64,000 nt of DNA. Source: Prostheceraeus crozeri (taxonomy: Eukaryota; Platyhelminthes; Polycladida; Euryleptidae). A program made the position numbers and the translations under genes. Position 1 is the first letter of the stretch. Each line of letters opens with the position of its first letter. Where the stretch lies: positions 1-64,000 of the forward strand of contig CAJQUW010012690.1 of the NCBI GenBank assembly GCA_907163375.1, read 5' to 3'. The notes under the pieces were generated by a model, which ran no database searches, had not been told where the DNA came from, and saw nothing but the letters and a program-made list of their open reading frames with translations. Positions 22,806-32,289 of this stretch are shown here, one piece after another.

Positions 22806-23270
22806 ATGAATCCAACTGCATGGTTTTATTCACCGCCCTCCTGTGTTAGTGGCGCGGGTACAATTTACAGTGGTTCTCGCCGTCAACGTGGAGGTAGTAT
22901 ATTTGGCGCGCTGAAATCTGTTGTATATTCTCTCTTATCTACTGTCGGAAAAAGTTTGAAACGATCTGCTTTAAGGAATGCTGTTGGCTTTGCTGCTGAT
23001 GTTGTTAATGATATTGTCAGTGGAAAAAATATGAAGAGTAGTTTACTAAATCGTGGGAAGGAACGCGGTTTAAGAACATTACAACAAACTTTTAATGCTA
23101 CACAACGAAAGAAAGCACCTGAACGAATGAATGTTAGAAGAAAAAGAAAACAGCGCGGAGCTGGTAAGAGGCGAACTTCAAGCAAATCTAAGAAAAGGCA
23201 TTCACTCAAACGCCGTGCGCGCTCTAATCCTTCATCGCGTGCTAAACGACGACGCTGTCATAACTTCTAA
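22806..23270 (+). mobile_element. Polinton part: glycine- and arginine-rich virion-core-like protein
   Basis: The protein begins MNPTAWFYSPPS, has a short RQRGGSIFGALKSVVYSLLS amphipathic stretch and ends in a very basic tail (RKRKQRGAGKRRTSSKSKKR). It resembles the minor core or membrane-lytic proteins (pVI/pX-like) reported in adintovirus-type elements; the link is by composition, length and position before the capsid gene. Fossil. Confidence 0.55.
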
Positions 23271-23289
23271 TCATGGAGTGTAAAACTTC

Positions 23290-23930
23290 AAATTTTTTTT
23301 GTTTGATCAACAAGCGATACAGACAGATATTCTTAGTTCAAGTATTGTAGATTGTCATCCTCGAACTGCTGAGAATACTGGTCCAATTGAATTTGTCATT
23401 CCTGGTGCTAGTGATGACTACATTGATTTAGGTTATGCGATGGTTGATGTGCGGTTCAGAATTCAGCAAGCAGATGGTGCTAACATCGATGACCCAAATA
23501 AAGTTGGTCTGAACAATTTACCGCTGGCAAAACTATTTCGTGATGTTTCTCTAACTATTAGAGAGCAACAGGTAGAAGGTGGACAAAGCGATTATCCCTA
23601 TAAAGCACATTTGAATGCTCTATCACAGTTTCATCCGTCAGCACAAAAGAGTCATATGAAAGCAATGGGATGGTATAGAGATGAAGCAACACAATTTGAT
23701 AGTGAGACAAACACAGCTTTTGTAAAGCGATCTGCTTTGATTAAAGATAGTTAAGTTTGTCAGCTATATGGTCCACTAAATCTTGACTTCTTCAGACAGT
23801 CAAAGTTCTTACTCTGTAATACCAGCATGCGAGTCAAACTTACATTGAAAAAGCATGAATCTTTGTTGAATGCATATGCTAAAGTTGTCAATTTTAAAAT
23901 CCATGTGGAAGATATTACTTTACTGTTGTG
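23290..23930 (+). mobile_element. Polinton part: major-capsid-like protein, N-terminal part
   Basis: The translation starts LFDQQAIQTDILSSSIVDCH and includes ENTGPIEFVIPGASDDYIDL and LAKLFRDVSLTIREQQVEGG, followed by YPYKAHLNALSQFHPSAQKS. This is how Polinton capsid (hexon-like, double jelly-roll) proteins begin. The region in view is shorter than the family's usual 500-700 residues. Fossil. Confidence 0.7.
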
Positions 23931-24042
23931 AAAGATTGCAATATGTACAGGATTCCAACAATTAATGAGAGCTGCAGGAAAAAGTTCTGGTTCATAACAC
24001 AAATTGTAGCTGCTGCTATGAATCTTCGAAAACGATACATTT

Positions 24043-25140
24043 TCACTCAATTGAGTAGAGATCACCATATTGTTCACAGTCAGATTCGACATTACACACT
24101 TCTCCCTCTTCCATATCCGACGTAGTAGCTTCTGAAGTTCTAAGCGCATTAACCGCGCCGATGAATGTGAAAGGGCGCCGAGAATTTGCACCGTCCCATT
24201 TGGAAAGAGTTGAAGGTTCCATAAATTTTTCATCTTCACCACTAACATTTGCGGTCGACCCGGATAATACTTGCTGTTTGGATTTTGTTGATGTAATGTT
24301 GCGAGATCGATTTTGGTATAGAGTCTGATGCAGCGGAGAATGTTGATGATGGTGTAACGATGACGTCTCATGATGAAGAAATGAGTAAATAGAGAGATGT
24401 ATCTTCCTTTTATACTTTTCCCAGCTACCTTGATGAAATGTGAAGCAGATAGAAAATTGGGAATGATAGGTTTGTATTCGTTGCTTTTTTAGCCGCAACC
24501 ATATGCGATTTCCTGTGCGTGAATGTCTTTTCAAATGGAAGTATTTCAAATCCTTCATGATATGATTTAGACATTGAAAATGTCGATATGATAAAGCAAA
24601 TTCTCTTCTCAGATTTCCAGTAGAGTCGTTGAAATAAACGTTTTGATCATAATCAATCTCAACATGTTGTAGGGAATCTAATTTCCAACTCTTCATGATG
24701 GAGCGTAGCATTTTGTTGAAGGTGGTGTCTGATTAAGATTTGCATAGCAAAGCGATGAACTCTCGACGAATAAATGACATAATGGAGCGATGTATGCATC
24801 TTTTATATTTTTCCCAATTGTATTTGCGAAATGAAAAATCGATTGAGGAATCAGAATGACAGATTTGAATTTCATTTCTGTAATGTTGAAGCCAAACTTG
24901 ATTACCCAAAGAGATGAATTTTAGCTTTTCAAAATATTCCAAATCCCTCATGATGTCATTAAGATTTAAAAATTGTCGCCATGTTATTGTAATTCCTCTC
25001 GATGTATTTCCATCGGAATTTTTGAAATGAACGTTTCCATTGCGATCAACTTTGATGTATTGTTGAGAATCCAAAATCCACGTCTTCATGATGTTATGCA
25101 AATTGGTAATATATAGATCACCAGAATATGAAAATGTCAT
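24043..25140 (-). mobile_element. Polinton part: two related minus-strand genes, possibly ssDNA-binding
   Basis: Two neighbouring - strand frames (24711-24043 and 25140-24733) share one plan: IMKSWKLDSLQHVEIDYDQN against IMKTWILDSQQYIKVDRNGN. Both go on to a YFND/HFKN strand, FALSYRHFQCLNHIMKDL or ITITWRQFLNLNDIMRDL, and a closing WEKYKR-IH-SI-SF. The strand-then-helix pattern recalls the PC4 ssDNA-binding fold, which is a guess. They look like a tandem duplication. The upper gene starts at 25140, overlapping the start of the + strand gene at 25128, so the pair is divergent. Confidence 0.55.
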
Positions 25141-26529
25141 TTTACCATATTTTTCTTAGCAATGTAGCAACAAATAGATTTGCTAGTAATCGAGCCGCTA
25201 TCTTTTCTACTCCCATTGATAATATACAACAGCTTAATGCGGAGTGGGAAGTAGGAGTCACGCAACTTGTTCACAGTAACTGTGTCTATACTTTTGATCA
25301 TGAGGTGATGACTATTAATATGAGACGCACAGCTGCTTACCAATGTGAAAAGGGCTGCCGAGTATATATTCCACAATGGCCGAAGAATTATCTTCTATCA
25401 CATCAGAAATTCGTTTATGATTTCCTGAATAAAGCGTGTAAACATATTGTCCAATTTACTCCGCACAATGATGATCATAATTATGTACGTCATGTAGTTG
25501 AGAAAGATTGGATTGTTGGTTTAAGTTCAAGTTTAAGAAATGATTTAGGTTACCTCGCTAGCGCCATAACAAGCTATGATAACTATAACGCTAATTACCA
25601 CCCAAGTGGTCATAAACAGTTAATATATCGAGAGGAAGCTTATTGTGTAGACCTTATTCCAAGAAATGAGAAGACGTTGGTGAAAAGGATGGTGATTAAG
25701 CCAAGAAAGACAAACATGACTCCTGAAACATTATTGAAGAAATTTAATTATCTCCTTCGAGTTGATGGTAAACAAGTGGCAACATTGACTTATATCAAAT
25801 CATCCAATGATATTGCAATAAGTAAATTAAATGATGATGATCTAGTATTAGTTTGTTCAAAAGATTTTCATCAGTTCTTACGACATCGTTCTGCGGCTGT
25901 TCATGGAAAATTTGATATGCAACATTTGCCACGAAAGGTCAAATCAATTTGATACAGAATGGTCCGTATGTTTATAAAGAAAGCGTATAGAGCCGTTAGG
26001 TGGTATCTTACATGAAACAAGAGTGTTGATGCCTCGCATTATTACTTCAGTTAAATTGGCTGTAGATTATTTAAATGAAGTGATTAATGAGCAACATATT
26101 TCATTTTCTGAAAAAGAAGGTACTTTGTCTCTCACTGTAAGTGGAAAAGGTATTGCACTAATTATGGATAAAACTATAATGGACATTTTGGGTTTTGATC
26201 AAAAGATCTTTAAAAGTGGTACTGTAACCAAAGCTAGCGCAGACATGTCGCTATCGCGTCGTATTAACTATTTTCAGATATATTCCAATATTGGTGAAGA
26301 TGTACGTGTGGGAGATGTTGAAGCTCCATTGCTAGCAATGATACCATACGAGCCAAAAAGCTGCAGTATTTTATCTGAGCATGCGTTCAAGAAAGTGCAT
26401 TATACAAAGATGAAATCAAACTACACCCCACAAATTGATATTTCAATTTATGACGATGCTGGTGCGTTGATTCCTTTTCATAAAGATGCTGTAACAAGTA
26501 TCACACTCCATTTCCGAATGAAGAGTTAA
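25128..26529 (+). mobile_element. Polinton part: large structural-type protein, first copy
   Basis: The N-terminal part has FYHIFLSNVATNRFASNRAA and LNAEWEVGVTQLVHSN. The C-terminal part has YFQIYSNIGEDVRVGDVEAP, ending in IDISIYDDAGALIPF and SITLHFRMKS. Proteins with a W-EVG box near the start and a D-G-xI-F...LHFR end are widespread in Polintons and are taken to be virion proteins. Function is not established. A second copy of the start of this protein follows at once at 26529. Fossil. Confidence 0.6.
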
Positions 26530-27175
26530 TGCAAAAGTATGCTAATATATTTTCCAATGTGATTAGTATGGAAAGTGAAAATAGAGATTCGTTTCTTATT
26601 TACCTGCCCAGTAATGCTTCTATGAATAAATTTTCTAATAATAAACCATCAGACTTTCGAGTAGAATTAAATCGCTCACTACATCTAGAAGGTGAATGGG
26701 AAGTAGGTGTTTCCAGCATTTGCTATGATGGCAATATTCAGAATGTGAATGATTTGGAAGAAATGATATTGACTCCTCGCACCCATGATGGAATAACGAT
26801 GAATAAAGCATTCCAGTTCCCATGCAATTTAACGTCAGATGGAAAGTGGAACTATGAATGGATTCAGATAAAATCAGATTATATGATCCATTTGGTGATG
26901 AGAAAATTATTAAGGCATTCAATAGTGTTAATACTTCCATCATGAAGAATAAGGATCAGAAAGTTTATGAGTTTACTATCTATCATTGGAGTGGGAGAAA
27001 GTTCCTTCGCTTTCATTCATTTACTAAAGGTCTTACACTGAGGTTGGATAATGAATTCTATCCACATCTCGGTTTTGGCCATGGACTACATCTAACGTCA
27101 ATTGCTACTGCAAATGTTAAAAAAGTCTATTCAAATCGAATCAACAAATTTCATTATAAATTCTTCATTGAAAAT
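26529..27175 (+). mobile_element. Polinton part: second, related structural-type gene next to the right terminal repeat
   Basis: The start reads DSFLIYLPSNASMNKFSNNK, then LHLEGEWEVGVSSICYDG, clearly related to the gene before it. Further on, LYDPFGDEKIIKAFN, WSGRKFLRFHSF and LDNEFYPHLGFGHGL follow. The right terminal repeat begins directly after IENS at about 27176. Fossil. Confidence 0.6.
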
Positions 27176-28207
27176 TCTAACTCTGTCGTTCTTCGCCAAT
27201 CGCCCAAATCTTGAATGACGCTGATTCGAAATCTGGTCTCAGATCTACCATTGGAGCAGCCGTTTAGACGCTAGAGCCCAAAACATCCCACAGTCGCCGC
27301 TGACTCTGTCGTTTTTCATCAATCTCCCAAATCTTAAATGGCGTCTCACATCTAAACGAAGACAGATATGAACAAGCCGTTTCTTTCAGTGAATATGTCT
27401 CACTCTTAGCTTTCAAACGAGCTATTGCACGACTTTCTACGATCTAACCAAAGTTGGAAGCAACGCTGCCGAGGGGGGGAAGTCCCAAAAATCTTTTCGC
27501 TCCGATGGCGTTAGAAATCACCCTACAGATGCTGAATTTGACGCTGAATCCGAATCTGGCCTCTGTTTTCCCATCCGATGCTCCGTTTTGGCTCTACAGC
27601 CCAAAACCAGCCCACATTCGCCGTTAACTCTGTCGTTTTTCCGAAAAATGTTGAAAATTTTTTCTCACCGATTGAGCTGGAAATCACACCACGGATGTAG
27701 AATTTGACGCTGATTCCAAATCTGGTCTCAGATCTACCATTGGAGCAGCCGTTTAGACGCTAGAGCCCAAAACATCCCACAGTCGCCGCTAACTCTGTCG
27801 TTTTTCATCAATCTTCCAAATCTTAAATGGCGTCTCACATCTAGACGAAGACAGATATGAACAAGCCGTTTCTTTCAGTGAATATGTCTCACTCTTAGCT
27901 TTCAAACGAGCTATTGCACGACTTTCTACGATCTCTAGAACCAAAGTTGGAAGCAACGCTGCCGAGGGGGGGGGGTACGTCCCGAACAATTTTTCGCTCC
28001 GATGGCGCTGGAAATCACCTTACCGATGCAGAATTTGACGCTGAATCCGAATCTGCCCTTAGATCTGCCATTGGAACAGATGGTTCCACGCTGGAAGCCA
28101 AAACATCCCACCGCTCACTCTGCCCAACCTGGTCAGTCGCCCAAGTCTACGCGGACACTCTCAACCGAGGGGGGCGCTGTGTTTAGAGTGGAGGTTTGCT
28201 TACTACT
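27176..28207 (-). repeat. Right terminal inverted repeat of the Polinton, with two 488-bp units
   Basis: About 1030 bp, nearly twice the length of the left repeat. The phrase cgaagacaga lies at 27357 and 27845, exactly 488 bp apart, so one unit has been added on this side. Each unit has a G run (about 27474 and 27966). The outer end gaggtttgcttactact is the inverse of the left end. Confidence 0.88.
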
Positions 28208-28213
28208 AAGACC

Positions 28214-28862
28214 GTTATACGCAATACAGATTATAAGATAAAAAGTAATGAAGAGAAAAACATTGATAGTTAAAAAAAACAGCATAAAATCAACATACAT
28301 ATGAATTATACGGCTTAATACAAAAGGGAATGAATACTGTCGCACGTCGGTGAGTTCTGGTGATCGGAATCTCAAGATGACGTGAGAAAGTCAGTCTTTG
28401 AGGTGCAAGCTGATGAAGATCGTTGTGTGGATTGAGCACGTCGTAAAACACACTTAAAGCTCTACATATTCGACGATTTTCTAAATCACCGAGACAATCA
28501 TTAGGTCAGTCATTGCCTCAGATGATGCGATGGCATAATCGTTGCAATTTCGTAAGCAAAGGGATGTAAAGCATGTAGGGTAAAGATGTATTTTCGATTA
28601 TCTGTAAGAGAAACGAATGTAAATGGTGGATTTGCTGCCTGCACAATTGAATACAACGCAATGTCTCTCCTGTTGTACCTTGCTTCCGTCAACGCCAGAC
28701 TTGAGAGAGATGGCTCCTTTTACTTCGCATTATCTTTTCACATGCATGTAAAATTTACTCATTACCTCGATCTAAGCACGCTTATAGTAGATTATAGAGA
28801 GTAGTCGTCAGAGCTTTAACTATTTGTTAACATAATCATGATGCTTGGAACCAAAGTTTTCA
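28214..28862. other. No gene recognised
   Basis: AT-rich sequence with short frames on both strands and no domain. It lies between the right target duplication of the Polinton and a piggyBac-type MITE. Confidence 0.5.
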
Positions 28863-28866
28863 TTAA

Positions 28867-29637
28867 CCCTCGGAGACCTGAGGGGTCCAGTGGACCCCGG
28901 AGCCAAATTTTTCTACTTCATTTTTTGCACTGAGGATGTATCAACCGCTCATGCCCATGTAAAATCACGATTTGTGACAGTGAATCTGCATGTGTTCTTT
29001 CATTTCAATTGAATCAGTAGAAGTATGGTAGGTAGGCCAAGGATATGCATTGTGTTGGAAGATAGCAAAACGTGATTATTTTGCTTTCGTACATGATCTC
29101 GCTTGACTGATTGGCCTACACAAACAACTCAACATAAATCAGTGCTCGAAAAGAAAGTTGTCATTATATTCATAGTTCAGCACCATAAACAGACTGTTGA
29201 CAAACTTTTCACAGCAGGAATTGATGAGTTTTAGATCTCCATAGCTGCTTTTTAGGTTCTAAAAGTACAGCAATTTTGATTCATTTTAGACCTATTTCTT
29301 ACAGCTGTGGATAAATTTGAAAGAATTGAGAAATGAAGGGGTTTTGATGCATGGATTAAATCAATTTCATTGTAATCAACTATCTGAGGCTTTCTGGTCG
29401 TAAAACCTCCGCTTAGTACAACTGATAATGTGGTTGACTTACCGAAACATCATATTTATGCATGTGTTGACTGAGAAGGCTGAAAGTCACTCAAAGGATT
29501 AGTTATATCGACAACATCATTGGTTTACTTAAAATCAACTTTCTTAATGTTTTGATATCGATTGAAGCAGGTAAACAAAGAATATGTGAAACCCCCTGAG
29601 GACTCAGAGGGTGTGAAAAAGCTCAGGTCTTTGAGGG
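28867..29637. mobile_element. piggyBac-type MITE, 771 bp
   Basis: TTAA flanks both sides (28863-28866 and 29638-29641). The ends are CCCTCGGAGACCTGAGG and the inverse CTCAGGTCTTTGAGGG, about 16 bp with two mismatches. Just inside the left end is a short palindrome, ggggtccagtggacccc. There is no coding frame. TTAA plus a CCC start is the mark of piggyBac-type ends; the termini differ from those of the piggyBac at 8861-11739. Confidence 0.85.
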
Positions 29638-29818
29638 TTAAAGTTCTCTGACAAGAATGTTTGTCAGGCACAAAATTCAGCATTTCCAAAGTTGTGGACT
29701 ATACAGCACCTAAACTAGTTTAGTTGCAGTGCATATATAAAGGCGATGAATTATCTCGGGTTTCGCTTCTCATGCTATCAGTTGGGAGGTCGCCTTGTGG
29801 AGGCAACTGGCGAGACAA

Positions 29819-30331
29819 GAGCAGCGTCATATTTACATCAACGCACTAGTATCTGCATCCAAGTAGACAATGCCAACTGTGTCCTTCGGTGCATGACACG
29901 TTGCCTTCGCTGCTTTTTTATGAGGAGGATCGATTTGTTCCTTTTTGCAGACAAATGCTTGACTTTTCATTTTGTTAAACTACCTTATCTGTGACTTTAA
30001 GGTAAAAACAACTTTTTTGTTTAGATGGAAGTAGATTGGCTACAATAAATAATGCAGCAAGAATAAAAAAATACCTGTTTCGCGGAATTTATTGACCTGT
30101 GGACATAAAATTATGTATATATTTATTACATATATTTGTTATATATATATATATATATATATATAAGATCAAATAATAGAATAAATCAAAATGGTAAATA
30201 ATATAAAAACCAAAAAAGCACTCAAAGAAAAGTCAGAAGTACCAAACTTCCCGACCGGTTTCGTCCTGATCTAAGCAGGCTAGTCATGGGAATGAAAATG
30301 ATTTATTCAAATTCAAATATGCATAAAATGA
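29819..30331 (+). repeat. Duplicated 0.5-kb segment, first copy
   Basis: From about agcagcgtcatatttacat to tgcataaaatga, the stretch is almost the same as 30993-31502; the main difference is the length of a (ta)n run. It ends in a Penelope-like terminal repeat (30215-30331, - orientation, with gaccggtttcgtcctgatc). A fragment of Polinton lies between the two copies. A short frame upstream (29746-29994) crosses into this copy and has no known domain. Confidence 0.85.
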
Positions 30332-30992
30332 GTTGAGTTTAAAAAACTCTGTCGTTTTTCGTTTTTTCAAAAGCTATTCATCGCCAAAGGTGGCCACAAT
30401 TTTACATTTTCACGAAAAAATCCCATGTGGAGACAACTGTCTCAACTGTCGATGGCCTGATTGTAGCGAACCTTGCACCGTCTGGACATCAGCATCTAGT
30501 CTGGTAAGTGATGTAGAAGCCTGAAAGCGGAAAGATGCGATTAGGTAGGCACTCAAGAAAGGAGGTAGAGGGAAATTTTTCTGACTTACCATTCTAGTTG
30601 AAAAGTAGGATAGATGAGCTGAGAGAACGTGCGTCCGTCACTTATACGATTCAAAAATAGAATGATTGTCACTCTAAAGTCTCATTATTTATAGAGAAAT
30701 CCATGATTCTCATTGGATGATGATCCTCATTGGACAATAACATCAAGCTTATTCCAAATCTGGCCTCCGTTTACCAATCCGAGCCTTCCTTCGCCCACTG
30801 GAGCTGTTTTTTAGAAAATTGTAACTCTGTCGTTTTTCGCCAATCGCCCAAATCTTGAATTCTGTCGTTTTTCCGAAAAATGGTGAAAATTTTTTCTCAC
30901 CGATTGAGCTGGAAATCACACCACGGATGTAGAATTTGACGCTGATTCCAAATCTGGTCTCAGATCTACCATTGGAGCAGCCGTTTAGACGC
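30332..30992 (-). mobile_element. Trapped fragment of a Polinton 5' region (fossil)
   Basis: Read on the - strand this is the inner left terminal repeat, the CCAAT/TATA promoter and the first part of the first gene of the Polinton family (compare 17200-17630). That includes the short GT-AG interval after the ATG and the start TSLTRLDADVQTVQGSL. Neither outer terminus is present. It is bounded by the two copies of a duplicated segment rather than by a target duplication of its own. Confidence 0.85.
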
Positions 30993-31502
30993 TAGAGCAG
31001 CGTCATATTTACATCAACGCACTAGTATCTGCATCCAAGTAGACAATGCCAACTGTGTCCTTCGGTGCATGACACGTTGCCTTCGCTGCTTTTTTATGAG
31101 GAGGATCGATTTGTTCCTTTTTGCAGACAAATGCTTGACTTTTCATTTTGTTAAACTACCTTATCTGTGACTTTAAGATAAAAACAACTTTTTTGTTTAG
31201 ATGGAAGTAGATTGGCTACAATAAATAATGCAGCAAGAATAAAAAAATACCTGTTTCGCGGAATTTATTGACCTGTGGACAAAAAAATTATGTATATATT
31301 TATTACATATATTTGCTATATATATATGTATATATAAGATCAAATAATAGAATAAATCAAAATGGTAAATAACATAAAAACCAAAAAAGCACTCAAGGAA
31401 AAGTCAGAAGTACCAAACTTCCCGAACGGTTTCGTCCTGATCTAAGCAGGCTAGTCATGGGAATGAAAATGATTTATTCAAATTCAAATATGCATAAAAT
31501 GA
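30993..31502 (+). repeat. Duplicated 0.5-kb segment, second copy
   Basis: Starts in the Polinton fragment at ctagagc/agcgtcat and matches 29819-30331 up to tgcataaaatga, where it continues into the Penelope-like hairpin. The shared 'agagc' at the junction suggests microhomology. Confidence 0.85.
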
Positions 31503-32176
31503 AGCATAGAAATTATTCTATATTTAACTGAGGTAAAGAAATGAAATCAGTGTCATCCTTCTCACGATCTATGCGACAGGAATCTGCTTAGAATCCTTAG
31601 TAACAACAATAGGAAGACCATTGAAGGTATTTCTGCTTGTGGGGAACCGAGGTGTATAATATGTTGTCGCACTAGGAAGAACAATACAGTTTAAGGTGGT
31701 TAATAGTGATCGCATCCGGTTGTTTAATATAAATAAGAATCTCACTTGCACATCTAAAAATAGTATCTATGCAATAAGGTGCAGTGCGTGTAGAGATTTC
31801 TATTTTGATCAAACAGGAGATATCTTTCGCACCCGTCTGACTATCCATCGGCAGCAGATTGACCATGAAGAGTATAGAATTCTCAATATGAGCAAGCACA
31901 TAGCTCATTGTGCTAGACATCTCACTTCGAAGTTTGAAGCGGCTCCCATTTACCAAATGAATGTAGATTCCAGTCTCATAGATCGTGAGAAGAAAGATGA
32001 CACTGATTTCATTTCTCTACCTCAGTTAAATATAGAATAATTTCTATGTTTCATTTTATGTATATTTGTGTTTGAATAAATCATTTTCATTCCCATGACT
32101 AGCCTGCGTAGATCAGGACGAAAACGGTCGGGAATTTTGGTACTTCTGACTTTTCCTTGAGTGCTTTTGTGGTTTT

Positions 32177-32180
<4 letters not shown>
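31370..32180 (+). mobile_element. Penelope-like element, hairpin-shaped copy
   Basis: The stretch 31370-31590 is the inverse of 31980-32180; both contain gactagcctgc-tagatcagg and gacgaaa-cggtcggga, the terminal repeat of this family. Between the arms lies a GIY-YIG endonuclease piece (31617-32040). Opposed partial copies of the terminal repeat around a short remnant are a known Penelope habit. The right arm ends in a (ta)n run. Confidence 0.75.
31617..32040 (+). pseudogene. GIY-YIG endonuclease end of a Penelope-like protein
   Basis: The frame from 31696 reads SKNSIYAIRCSACRDFYFDQ, TGDIFRTRLTIHRQQI and SKHIAHCARHLTSKFEAAP. The order 'IY-I-C ... FYF-QTG ... R-RL-xHR' is that of the Penelope-type GIY-YIG domain, though the usual YIG is FDQ here. 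A C-x4-C-x2-C group (ISACGEPRCIICC, about 31626) lies before it. The reverse transcriptase is absent in this copy, so it is a 5'-truncated remnant. Confidence 0.75.
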
Positions 32181-32208
<28 letters not shown>

Positions 32209-32275
32209 TTATAATATATAATTATATATATAATATAATATATTTATAATTATATATATATATATATATATATTG
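32181..32275. repeat. (TA)n microsatellite
   Basis: Nearly pure TA/TAA repeat between the two Penelope-like elements. Similar shorter runs occur at about 30140, 31315, 34405, 34600 and 34855-34910. They tend to sit next to Penelope ends in this window. Confidence 0.85.
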
Positions 32276-32289
32276 GGTTTTAAAAAAGA

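Larger units (their letters stand above)
16732..28207 (+). mobile_element. Polinton/Maverick, 11.5 kb, fossil, both ends present
   Basis: The ends are AGTAGTAAGCAAAC at 16732 and the inverse finishing at 28207. The 6 bp aagacc stand on both sides (16726-16731 and 28208-28213). A 6-bp duplication and AG/CT termini are the rule for Polintons. The parts in view, in order: left terminal repeat; a gene of unknown role with a TATA promoter; small zinc-finger proteins; a basic structural protein; packaging ATPase; integrase with a chromodomain-like end; a second basic protein; capsid-type protein; two minus-strand genes; two related structural genes; right terminal repeat. No DNA polymerase B and no adenain-type protease was recognised, and the interior is much shorter than the usual 15-20 kb. 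It is broken, with something like ten interruptions across the genes. The perfect target duplication and similar terminal repeats suggest a moderate rather than ancient age. Confidence 0.93.

Noticed and set aside
22883-23209. Hydrophobic frame of 108 residues on the - strand
   Set aside because: It is the shadow of the arginine-rich Polinton protein on the + strand.
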